From: a virus
DNA: 31,972 nt
Strand: one strand, 5' to 3'
IMG/VR virus record: IMGVR_UViG_3300035661_000230
Location: 1 to 31,972 of that record
Below, piece after piece: positions 6,766-13,923 of this stretch. A program made the position numbers and the translations under genes. The notes beneath the pieces were generated by a model that saw only the letters and a program-made list of their open reading frames with translations, searched no databases and was not told where the DNA came from. Every line of letters begins with the position of its first letter. Within the stretch, counting starts at the first letter, position 1.

Positions 6766-7132
6766 AATCATTAAATATTTAAAGCATGTTGCAGATTTCA
6801 GTTACTATAATTATTACGGTAACAGTACGGTAACACTTACGGTAACACCTTAAAATCCCAAGATATAGGGATTTGCTATTAAAAATATACTCTATGTTAC
6901 TCTATTACTCTAAAATATATATATAGGATGATAATACATAGTGATATGATGTATATGTTTCCATCCGGACTTGGAAAATTACGGTAACAGTAACAGACAC
7001 CTTATAAAGCCCAATATTCAGGGATTTGGTCTGTTACCGTAAGCTATTGATTTACGGTAACAGATGACCAAGTCTACCACATTCTTTAAATATTTAATGA
7101 TTTATTAGATATTTACGGTAACAAAGAAAATA
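6766..7132 (+). ncRNA. Structured duplicated non-coding element, copy 1
   Basis: The gene-free region between the tube terminator and 7203 holds this element. Outer arms AATCATTAAATATTTAAAG (6766-6784) and CTTTAAATATTTAATGATT (7084-7102) are perfect 19-bp inverted repeats, extended imperfectly inward. Inside are three direct ACGGTAACA boxes (6815-6846), the hairpin AAATCCC/GGGATTT (6853-6874), a GACTTGG (6968-6974)/CCAAGTC (7068-7074) stem, and within it TCTGTTACCGTAA/TTACGGTAACAGA (7030-7042/7052-7064). Another ACGGTAACA lies at 6981 and one at 7114. Bases 6967-7132 match 16453-16618 at 161 of 166 positions without gaps. The type 'ncRNA' is a best guess; an operator array or origin is equally possible. 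Confidence 0.6.
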
Positions 7133-7161
7133 AATCAAAACATTATATATTATGTAAAAAA

Positions 7162-7194
7162 CCTCTTATAACAATACATAAAATAAAAAAGAGG
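7162..7194 (+). promoter_or_regulatory. Hairpin that could mask the ribosome site of the 60-aa gene
   Basis: CCTCTT (7162-7167) is complementary to AAGAGG (7189-7194), the ribosome-binding site of the gene at 7203. Pairing across a 21-base A-rich loop would block initiation. The complement occurs just downstream of the structured element and has no counterpart after copy 2. Confidence 0.35.
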
Positions 7195-7202
7195 ATAAAA
7201 AG

Positions 7203-7385
7203 ATGGAAGATTTAATTTTAAGTATATTGGAGTCAATAAAAACAAAGTTTATGTCACTTGGACATTCAGATGATAAAGAGTTAACACTTTTAACAATGGA
7301 CTTTTTCGATAATAATATTAGAGCAGACTCTGTATCAATTATGCTAAAATCATATGAAGAGTCAATCTCTCTTATAATAGGTTAA
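7203..7385 (+). CDS. Small protein of unknown function, 60 aa
   Basis: Not recognised. It follows AAAGAGGATAAAA and starts MEDLILSILESIK; mostly helical and acidic, no membrane segment, no cysteines. It is the first gene after structured element copy 1 and is followed after four bases by another small gene, then by the tail chaperones, so it may be a tail-assembly accessory or a regulator of this late operon. The ribosome site supports its being translated. Confidence 0.6.
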   Translation: MEDLILSILESIKTKFMSLGHSDDKELTLLTMDFFDNNIRADSVSIMLKSYEESISLIIG

Positions 7386-7389
7386 CATA

Positions 7390-7590
7390 ATGAGATACCA
7401 ATATCCAAGCAGTGAATATATGCTAAAATTACTTGATAAAGATAATGTTTCAAACCTTGAATTATATATGATGTCACAGTCAAGTGATTTAGATGTATCA
7501 GTTAAGGCAATAAAACATAAAAAGTCACCAACATTATGTTTAGGTAATAAAATAACAATTTCAGGTAGTTATTTACTTGATTTATTATAA
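7390..7590 (+). CDS. Small protein of unknown function, 66 aa
   Basis: Not recognised. It starts MRYQYPSSEYMLKLL shortly after the previous stop. A short helical N-terminus leads to a basic middle (VKAIKHKKSPT) and a hydrophobic end. There is only a weak ribosome site (ATAGGTTAAC inside the previous gene's end), so it is probably translated by coupling. Its position directly ahead of the tail chaperones suggests a tail role, without direct evidence. Confidence 0.55.
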   Translation: MRYQYPSSEYMLKLLDKDNVSNLELYMMSQSSDLDVSVKAIKHKKSPTLCLGNKITISGSYLLDLL

Positions 7591-7605
7591 AAAAAGTTGT
7601 ACAAT
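7577..7605 (+). promoter_or_regulatory. Promoter before tail chaperone gene
   Basis: TTGATT (7577-7582), 17 bases, TACAAT (7600-7605). The -35 lies inside the end of the preceding ORF, and AATGAGGTATAAAA, the next gene's ribosome site, follows. Confidence 0.6.
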
Positions 7606-7633
7606 AATGTTAATTATAAAATGAGGTATAAAA

Positions 7634-7999
7634 ATGAAATTACGATCAACAGCAAAAATAGTAACAGTTAATGAAAAAGATCTTGGAATGAAGGGAGAAA
7701 AGTTTTCTTTCACTGTAAAAGTTTTAACATTCAAAGAATCAATGAGTATAATGAATCAAACGACTAATGATGACGGTAAAGAGGATGTTATGCAATTCGC
7801 AGAGGAAGTATTCACTCAATCAGTAATTGCATGGGATAATATTATTGGAGAGTCATATGCTGAAGATGGATCAGATATAGAACAAATTCTTGATTGTACA
7901 GATGAAAACAAAAGAATTATATTTAATTTTAATCCAGATTTCTGTAAGGAAGTTATAAATAAAGCTTCAGAGAAGATATCAAAGGATAAAAAAAAATAG
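7634..7999 (+). CDS. Tail assembly chaperone, short form (G-like), 121 aa
   Basis: Tail chaperones of the lambda G/GT type coat the tape measure protein before tube polymerisation. The start MKLRSTAKIVTVNEKD and the following FTVKVLTFKESMSIMNQ match the general N-terminal pattern of such proteins. The gene ends in nine A residues and an in-frame TAG, and an open frame continues in -1, the arrangement of a programmed frameshift. It lies immediately upstream of the tape measure gene, as expected. Ribosome site ATGAGGTATAAAA. Confidence 0.82.
   Translation: MKLRSTAKIVTVNEKDLGMKGEKFSFTVKVLTFKESMSIMNQTTNDDGKEDVMQFAEEVFTQSVIAWDNIIGESYAEDGSDIEQILDCTDENKRIIFNFNPDFCKEVINKASEKISKDKKK
7990..7996 (+). 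other. -1 ribosomal frameshift slip site A AAA AAA
   Basis: The heptamer is in the correct phase (zero-frame codons 7991-7993 and 7994-7996 are both AAA), followed at once by TAG at 7997. Slipping back one base lets reading continue ATA GCA AAA into the 122-codon frame ending at 8364. Two Lys tRNAs on AAA AAA are the classic bacterial slip context. Confidence 0.8.
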
Positions 8000-8364
8000 C
8001 AAAATATGTTAACTGGCTTGCATTCTCAAGTGATGTATGCAAAGCTTGTAGGTTAGCCCCTCTACACAAAAAAAATGGCACTCCTTGTGAAGTTGCCTAT
8101 GATAAAATAAAAGACTCTAATAGAGACCTTTATGAGCTCGTAGGTGATAACTTATACGAGTGCATACACAAAATCCCCGACATATCAAAACCTCAATATA
8201 TGATAATCTCATTAATAGTTAAATGTATTAGTTTTAAGGACATGAATGGAAATGTTGACATAACAGCTACACTTTCTTATTTAAGCTTATATTTAGATGA
8301 AGCGGAAACAGAGATGGCAATTGAAATAATAATAGATATTAATAATAAAATGAGAAAATCATAA
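7996..8364 (+). CDS. T extension of the tail chaperone (GT form by -1 frameshift)
   Basis: The -1 frame is open from the slip site to TAA at 8362-8364 and lacks a convincing start codon near its beginning, so it is best read as the T part of a fusion of about 243 residues. The translated start is IAKYVNWLAFSSDVCKACR. Four Cys lie in its first half (CKAC, PCE, YEC) and its carboxyl half is helical and acidic. T domains bind the tape measure or tube subunits and keep it soluble. The frame has no stop over 122 codons in an A+T-rich genome, which by itself supports coding. Confidence 0.8.
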   Translation: MAKYVNWLAFSSDVCKACRLAPLHKKNGTPCEVAYDKIKDSNRDLYELVGDNLYECIHKIPDISKPQYMIISLIVKCISFKDMNGNVDITATLSYLSLYLDEAETEMAIEIIIDINNKMRKS

Positions 8365-8377
8365 AAAATATCTATGA

Positions 8378-8383
8378 TATAAT
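8378..8383 (+). promoter_or_regulatory. Possible -10 element before tape measure gene
   Basis: TATAAT preceded by TATGA with no good -35. The next gene's ribosome site CTCGAGGTATAA follows. An extra promoter for the tape measure gene is possible. Confidence 0.4.
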
Positions 8384-8412
8384 ATGAAAAAATATAGCTC
8401 GAGGTATAATTT

Positions 8413-11400
8413 ATGAAATTTGGAATCGATATTGAACTTAATGAGAAAGGTAGAAGATTATCTGACGTTGAATCAAACTTAAAATCACTTGGAAATAATG
8501 TTGATATTGCTAATAAGAATTTAGCTATTGCTACCGAAAATTTCAATAAATTAAGCGAAGCTGCAGCAATTGCTGGTGAGAAAGCTAAACAAATGGGTTC
8601 ATCAGGAGCGGAAGGAGCAAATGATGCAGCTATAGCCTATGAGAAAGCTGCAGATGAAGCTACAAAAGCTGGTCAGGCTATGGCTGAAGCTGGTGTAAAA
8701 GCAAAAAAGGCGGCCGCTGATCATGAGTTATTAGGTGTAGCTAACGATAAAAACAGAGAATCTATGGGATCATTAATTTCTGTAATAGGACAAGCCGCAT
8801 CTGCTTATATTGGTTTTAGTGTAATATTAGGACAATTCAAATCATCAATAACATCTGCCGGTAATATGGAAGGTATGAAAATAGGTATTTCGGCGCTTAT
8901 AGCATCAAACTCTGCAAATGTTGACTCACTTGGTAATTCTATAAGTGCAATGGAAAAGTTTAATATGGCCCAAAATGATGCTACAAGGGTTATGGGTTTG
9001 CTTAGAAAAGCAAATATTGAAACTGCGGCTACTTTACCACAATTAGCTGAAGGTTTCCAAAGTGCTCTTGGACCTGCACAAAGGGTTGGGTTTACACTTG
9101 ACCAGACAGTTAAATATGTTACTGGTATGACACAAGCTGCGGCTGCTTTAAATATACCTATGAATCAACTTAGCCAGGAAATGAGATCTGTTTTTGAGGG
9201 TGATATGTCTAAGGACTCTCGAATAAATAGTACCATTACAAAAATGACAACAGCAACGATTGAACAACATAGAGTTGCTGGTGATTTATTTAAATTTCTT
9301 ATGGATAAATTAAAAGACTTTGACGCTGCTGGTAAAGCTACAATGAAAAGCTGGGCTGGTGTTACGTCTGATTTATCAGATAGTTGGACTGAGTTTAAGG
9401 TTAATTTAGTTGAGACATCAGGAGTATTTCAATTAATAAAAGATGGATTATCAGGTATATCAGATGTAATAAAAAATAATAATAATGAATATGCAGTAAC
9501 TAATGAAATAGTAAAAACAATTGTAGTTGCATTAGGAACATTAGCAACAGCTATAACAGTAGCTAAATTAGCACAATTAGGATTTAATTCTGCTGTTTTA
9601 AAAAATCCATATATTCTTGGAATAACTGCAGCTGTTGCTGGATTTACTGCAATGAGTTCAGTTATTGACTCAGTAAGAAAGAAAAAAGATGATTTTTTTG
9701 CTACTAATTCAAATAAGGAATCTGCTAATTTTATAGGAAAATTTAAAAATTCATTAGATGGTAAAGATGCTACACAACAAGTATCTTTAATAAATGAAAG
9801 AATGAAAGCTTTAAAATCTGAACAATTATTGGTTGCTCAAAAATATAAAGACTCTTCATTTTTTAATAAATCACAAAATGATCAGCTTGGACAACAAAAC
9901 GCAACTATTAAAAAAACATATGATGAATTATCAAAACTAAAATCAGCATATAAAGAAACAGCCAAAGGATCAGGTGTTTTTGTTAAAACTGGTGTATTAG
10001 TTACAGATACTAAAGATAGTGATTATGCTAATAAACAATCAAAACTTAAAACAGACGCACAATATTTAGAAGATATTGGTAAGAAATATGAGTCTGAAAG
10101 ACTTCTTTTAAGTCATAAGATAAATGAGATGAGAAAAAATGGAATTGAGGAACTTAGAATTGCCGAAGTTTCAAAATATGGTTTTAAAAAGATAGATGAT
10201 GAAGAATTAGAAGATAAAAAAAGTCATATTGATAAAATAAAATCTGCACGAGATAAAGCAAATAGAGATGCTTTAAAAGATAAAAAGGAATCATTACAAT
10301 CAAAAATAGAGTACTATACTAAAACTGGAGATTTAAGGAAAGCTGATGAATACAAACTTAAATTAAATTATCTTGAACTTTTAAATACTCATAAATTAAA
10401 AGGAGCTGAACTCGCAAATTATCTTAAATCTGGAAATGCTGAGATAGATAAAAAAGAAGAAGAAAGAAATAAGAAAAAAATAAAAGATTTAGCAAAAGCT
10501 GAAGATGACAAATTAAAACTTCAATTGAAATATGCAGAAGATACAGCAGATATTGAAAAAGCATCATCTATTAAAAAGAGTATTGCCGCAAATGATATAA
10601 ATTCAAAGGATTACTCTCCTGATGAAAAAATACGTATGATCGCAGCTGCTAATAATAAAATTGACGAGGAAACATCAAAATCTATTGCAAAAATATCAGC
10701 ATCTTATGCTCAAGCTCTAACAGTATATGAAGATTTCTATAAAAGTGTAAAAGATTATGAAAACCTATTGATAGTAGGAACAGCGAAAATAAATAATGAA
10801 GTAGACTCACTGGATCTACTCGATGAACAAAAAATAGCTTTAAAAACAATTCGTATCGATGAATTTAGCAAAGCAGTCAAAAACCTTGAGTCAGAAGATG
10901 TTAATAAGACATTAAATTCTCAATTAAAATATTTTGAAGAAATAAAAGATTTCGCAAGTGAAGCAACAGTTAAAATTAAACTTTATTATGAATCATTAAA
11001 AAATGCTGGATATGATAAATCAAGTAATACAGGATATAGCGACTCTCAAAAAGCAGAGATGGTAAATGCTGAAATAATTAGAATTAATGCAGAGGCACAA
11101 GATAAAATAGATGAGAAGTCTTTAGCTACACTTAAGGATAAGATAAAATATCTTGAATTAACAAAACAATATAGTGAGGCTTTACTATTAGATGCTCAAG
11201 TATTTGATATAGAAAATAGAAAGTCTACTTTGAATCAAAAGGAACTTACTGAAATAAAACTTAATGATCAAGAAAAAATTGCAGATGGTTATAACAAAAT
11301 CAAGATAGCTGAATTAGAAGCAAGCCAATCATTTTCAGATGTCTTTAAAGCATTTATGATAAAACAAAAGTCAGAGTTAGAAAATTATGCAAGCTATGCA

Positions 11401-13020
11401 AAAGAAATTCTCGGATCAGTTGAAAGCGCATTAAATAAAGGATATACAGATTTTTTTGATTCAACAAGTAAAAAATTCAAAGACCTAAAAGAACTTGGAA
11501 AAAGTGTTTTACAAGATGTATTAAAAGATATTCAAGCAATGGCTATAAAAGCATTATCAAAACAAACAATGCAATTATTTTCAGGAATAACTGGACAAGC
11601 AGATAAACCAGTTTCTATTGACTCATCTATTGTAGCTTTAGACAATGCTTCAGTAGCCGCAACAAAAGCCGCAGCAGCAGCAACAGACGCAGCAACTGCA
11701 GCGACTAATGTAGTAGCAAAAGTAGCTGAAAAAGGTGGTGTTGTAGCTCCATTGAATACTAATAATACAGATGTAAAAGCTAATAATGAAGTATTATCGG
11801 CAGCAACAGATGTAGCAACATCAGCTAATAAAGCAGCGACAGCCGCAACAGATGCCGCAACAGCAGCTACAAAATTATCAATTTCTAAAAGTGATGTATT
11901 AACAAATGATACCGGTGCAAAAATAGTACCTATTACTTCTAATGATTTAGATATACAAGAAACAAAAGCGGCTAACTTGAATGCTAATTTAATAACAACT
12001 ACAATTGATAGTAGTAGTTTAAGTTTAGGTGAAAAGCTTAGTGCAGCTTTTAAAGAAGCAATAGATGATCTCAAAAAAACTATGATGATGATTGTATCTA
12101 AAATGGGATCAGGGAAAAGTAAAAATTTATGGGATGTATCTTCAAAACAAACATCTAATGCTTGGGATTACTCATCTAAAGATATTGGCCAAACCTCAAC
12201 AACAGGAGAAAGTCAATCTAATGCATCTGATCAGTCAACGACTACGTTCCAAGATGCAGCAAATAACGCAAATGTAGCTGATTACGCTTTTAATAATGCT
12301 ACACAGGATAATACATCAGCAATAGAAAAAAATACAACAGAGGTATTATCAAGTACAGATGCATCGTCAAGTTGGACAGAAAGTGTTAGTCAATGGTCAT
12401 CTGGATTAGGAGGATGGGCATCTGGGCTTATGTCTACAGTATCAGGATGGTTGGGTTCTTTTACATCATATGTAGGTCAAGGATTTAGTCAATTGATTAG
12501 TTCATTAGCAGGAAAACTATCAGAATGGGCTACTAATATTATGACAAAAATAACAGGATCTTCAAAAGCTGGTGGTATGCTTGGACAAGTAGTACAAATG
12601 GGAATTCAGTATATAACAGGAGGAGGAGCATTTGCAAATGGAGGTGTTTTTCAAGGAGGATCATTACAAAAATTCGCTACTGGAACTGTAATAACATCTC
12701 CAACATATTTTGGTATGTCTTCAAATCAGACTGGTTTAATGGGTGAAGCTGGCCCGGAAGCTATTATGCCTCTACAAAGAGGTAGTAATGGAAAATTGGG
12801 TATTACTATGCATAGTAGTGATTCAATTGCACGTCAAATTGGAAGTATAATAAATATCCATAATTATACTGGGCATAATATCAATACAACAAAAAATCCT
12901 GACGGATCTACTGATATTGATATTGGTAAGATAGATAAGATGTTAGCAGCTCGTATTACATCTGGTCGTTCAATAATGGATAAAGTTACAGCAAACAAAT
13001 ATGCAATAAATAAGAGGTAA
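8413..13020 (+). CDS. Tail tape measure protein, 1535 aa
   Basis: The longest gene in the window, placed after the G/GT pair. It sets tail length and is ejected at infection. The N-terminus is a coiled coil. Hydrophobic helices occur at ~120-142 and ~370-392, the second within an Ala-rich patch (VALGTLATAITVAKLAQ). The centre (~430-1030) is Lys/Glu-rich helix with four similar helical-hairpin units starting near residues 629, 702, 836 and 907 (K-I/L-x-Y...A pattern). Two Ala/Thr runs (~1076-1102 and ~1130-1155) repeat TAATDAATAAT. A Trp-rich stretch (~1235-1380) precedes the typical carboxyl end GLMGEAGPEAIMPLQRG (~1442). At ~0.15 nm per residue a tail near 230 nm is expected. Confidence 0.95.
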   Translation: MKFGIDIELNEKGRRLSDVESNLKSLGNNVDIANKNLAIATENFNKLSEAAAIAGEKAKQMGSSGAEGANDAAIAYEKAADEATKAGQAMAEAGVKAKKAAADHELLGVANDKNRESMGSLISVIGQAASAYIGFSVILGQFKSSITSAGNMEGMKIGISALIASNSANVDSLGNSISAMEKFNMAQNDATRVMGLLRKANIETAATLPQLAEGFQSALGPAQRVGFTLDQTVKYVTGMTQAAAALNIPMNQLSQEMRSVFEGDMSKDSRINSTITKMTTATIEQHRVAGDLFKFLMDKLKDFDAAGKATMKSWAGVTSDLSDSWTEFKVNLVETSGVFQLIKDGLSGISDVIKNNNNEYAVTNEIVKTIVVALGTLATAITVAKLAQLGFNSAVLKNPYILGITAAVAGFTAMSSVIDSVRKKKDDFFATNSNKESANFIGKFKNSLDGKDATQQVSLINERMKALKSEQLLVAQKYKDSSFFNKSQNDQLGQQNATIKKTYDELSKLKSAYKETAKGSGVFVKTGVLVTDTKDSDYANKQSKLKTDAQYLEDIGKKYESERLLLSHKINEMRKNGIEELRIAEVSKYGFKKIDDEELEDKKSHIDKIKSARDKANRDALKDKKESLQSKIEYYTKTGDLRKADEYKLKLNYLELLNTHKLKGAELANYLKSGNAEIDKKEEERNKKKIKDLAKAEDDKLKLQLKYAEDTADIEKASSIKKSIAANDINSKDYSPDEKIRMIAAANNKIDEETSKSIAKISASYAQALTVYEDFYKSVKDYENLLIVGTAKINNEVDSLDLLDEQKIALKTIRIDEFSKAVKNLESEDVNKTLNSQLKYFEEIKDFASEATVKIKLYYESLKNAGYDKSSNTGYSDSQKAEMVNAEIIRINAEAQDKIDEKSLATLKDKIKYLELTKQYSEALLLDAQVFDIENRKSTLNQKELTEIKLNDQEKIADGYNKIKIAELEASQSFSDVFKAFMIKQKSELENYASYAKEILGSVESALNKGYTDFFDSTSKKFKDLKELGKSVLQDVLKDIQAMAIKALSKQTMQLFSGITGQADKPVSIDSSIVALDNASVAATKAAAAATDAATAATNVVAKVAEKGGVVAPLNTNNTDVKANNEVLSAATDVATSANKAATAATDAATAATKLSISKSDVLTNDTGAKIVPITSNDLDIQETKAANLNANLITTTIDSSSLSLGEKLSAAFKEAIDDLKKTMMMIVSKMGSGKSKNLWDVSSKQTSNAWDYSSKDIGQTSTTGESQSNASDQSTTTFQDAANNANVADYAFNNATQDNTSAIEKNTTEVLSSTDASSSWTESVSQWSSGLGGWASGLMSTVSGWLGSFTSYVGQGFSQLISSLAGKLSEWATNIMTKITGSSKAGGMLGQVVQMGIQYITGGGAFANGGVFQGGSLQKFATGTVITSPTYFGMSSNQTGLMGEAGPEAIMPLQRGSNGKLGITMHSSDSIARQIGSIINIHNYTGHNINTTKNPDGSTDIDIGKIDKMLAARITSGRSIMDKVTANKYAINKR

Positions 13021-13024
13021 TTAA

Positions 13025-13519
13025 ATGTTAAGTGAAGAATTAAAAAAGAATTTTTTAGGATCAAGCAGAGAGAGATTAATTGAAACATTAGAAATAAGTC
13101 ACTCAAGTGGTTTACATTACTATTTGTGTAAATTTCCTGAAAATTTAAATTTAAAAATTGAAGACGGAACAACTCAATTGTTTACTCCGTCTAATTTTAT
13201 TGTTGATCTCCCGGAATATTCAGAAAACGGAATCTTATCTATGAATATTGGTTTTGCAACTGTAGGCTTTCAATATACAAAGGAAATAGAAAATATTATT
13301 AGAACATCAAACGAAAAGATACAGGTTAAGTATAGATTTTATATGGAAGGCGCATATGGATACCCACAAACTGAAAGTCCATTTTTAATACATGTTAGCG
13401 GGATAAATATTTCTAATAAAACTTTATCAATTACCGGGACACTACTTACATCTATTCAGAAAAAAGTCCCAAATAAATTATATTCAATCGAAAGATTTAG
13501 ATCATTAAAGTACCTATGA
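13025..13519 (+). CDS. Minor tail protein, DUF1833-like, 164 aa
   Basis: Starts five bases after the tape measure stop with the ribosome site AAGAGGTAATTAA inside the end of that gene. The arrangement tape measure, DUF1833-like, NlpC/P60, J-like hub is standard in many siphoviruses, and the beta-rich sequence (GLHYYLCKFPENL, then VKYRFYMEGAY) fits the DUF1833 pattern, a distal tail or tail-tip scaffold. No catalytic motif. Its end overlaps the next gene by four bases. Identification is chiefly by context. Confidence 0.6.
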   Translation: MLSEELKKNFLGSSRERLIETLEISHSSGLHYYLCKFPENLNLKIEDGTTQLFTPSNFIVDLPEYSENGILSMNIGFATVGFQYTKEIENIIRTSNEKIQVKYRFYMEGAYGYPQTESPFLIHVSGINISNKTLSITGTLLTSIQKKVPNKLYSIERFRSLKYL

Positions 13520-13923
13520 TAGACTTTAATGATTATATCGGTATAGAATATGCAGATGATGCCTTTATTAAGAATGATAGAGGAGCTGTAAATTGTAATG
13601 GTTTAATATGTGAGCTATCAGATACATATAGAGAAACAATATCTACTATGAAGTCAATGCTTAATTTAAGATCAACAATAAAAGGATTAAAAAGTTTTTA
13701 TGAATTAATAGAGGAAGGGTTAGAACAATCAGGTGATATAATAATCTTTGTAAGGAGAACAAGCAAGATATATAGTCATATTGGAATGATAACAGATAAA
13801 GGATCGTTTATACATGCAGATACTGGACCATATGGAGTAGTAATCGATCGTATAGCTAAAATGTCTTTTTTTAGTTATAATTACTTAATTTTTAGAGAGG
13901 TTGATATACATCATGAAATATAA
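13516..13923 (+). CDS. NlpC/P60-like tail peptidase, 135 aa
   Basis: Tail-tip cysteine peptidase that may open peptidoglycan on DNA entry. A Cys in a VNCNGLICEL context (C27) matches the catalytic Cys of NlpC/P60 proteins (usually DCwGL). SHIGMIT (His ~93) matches the catalytic His strand, and SFIHAD (~103-108) follows at the usual distance for the third polar position. The product is short for the family, and the Asp before Cys is replaced by Asn, so activity is uncertain. Coupled to the upstream gene by ATGA overlap and overlapping the hub gene by 11 bases. Confidence 0.72.
   Translation: MIDFNDYIGIEYADDAFIKNDRGAVNCNGLICELSDTYRETISTMKSMLNLRSTIKGLKSFYELIEEGLEQSGDIIIFVRRTSKIYSHIGMITDKGSFIHADTGPYGVVIDRIAKMSFFSYNYLIFREVDIHHEI

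Noticed and set aside
11532-12074. 180-codon leftward ORF
   Set aside because: It is antisense to the Ala/Thr-rich part of the tape measure gene; low-complexity coding produces long open antisense frames. No ribosome site or partner genes.
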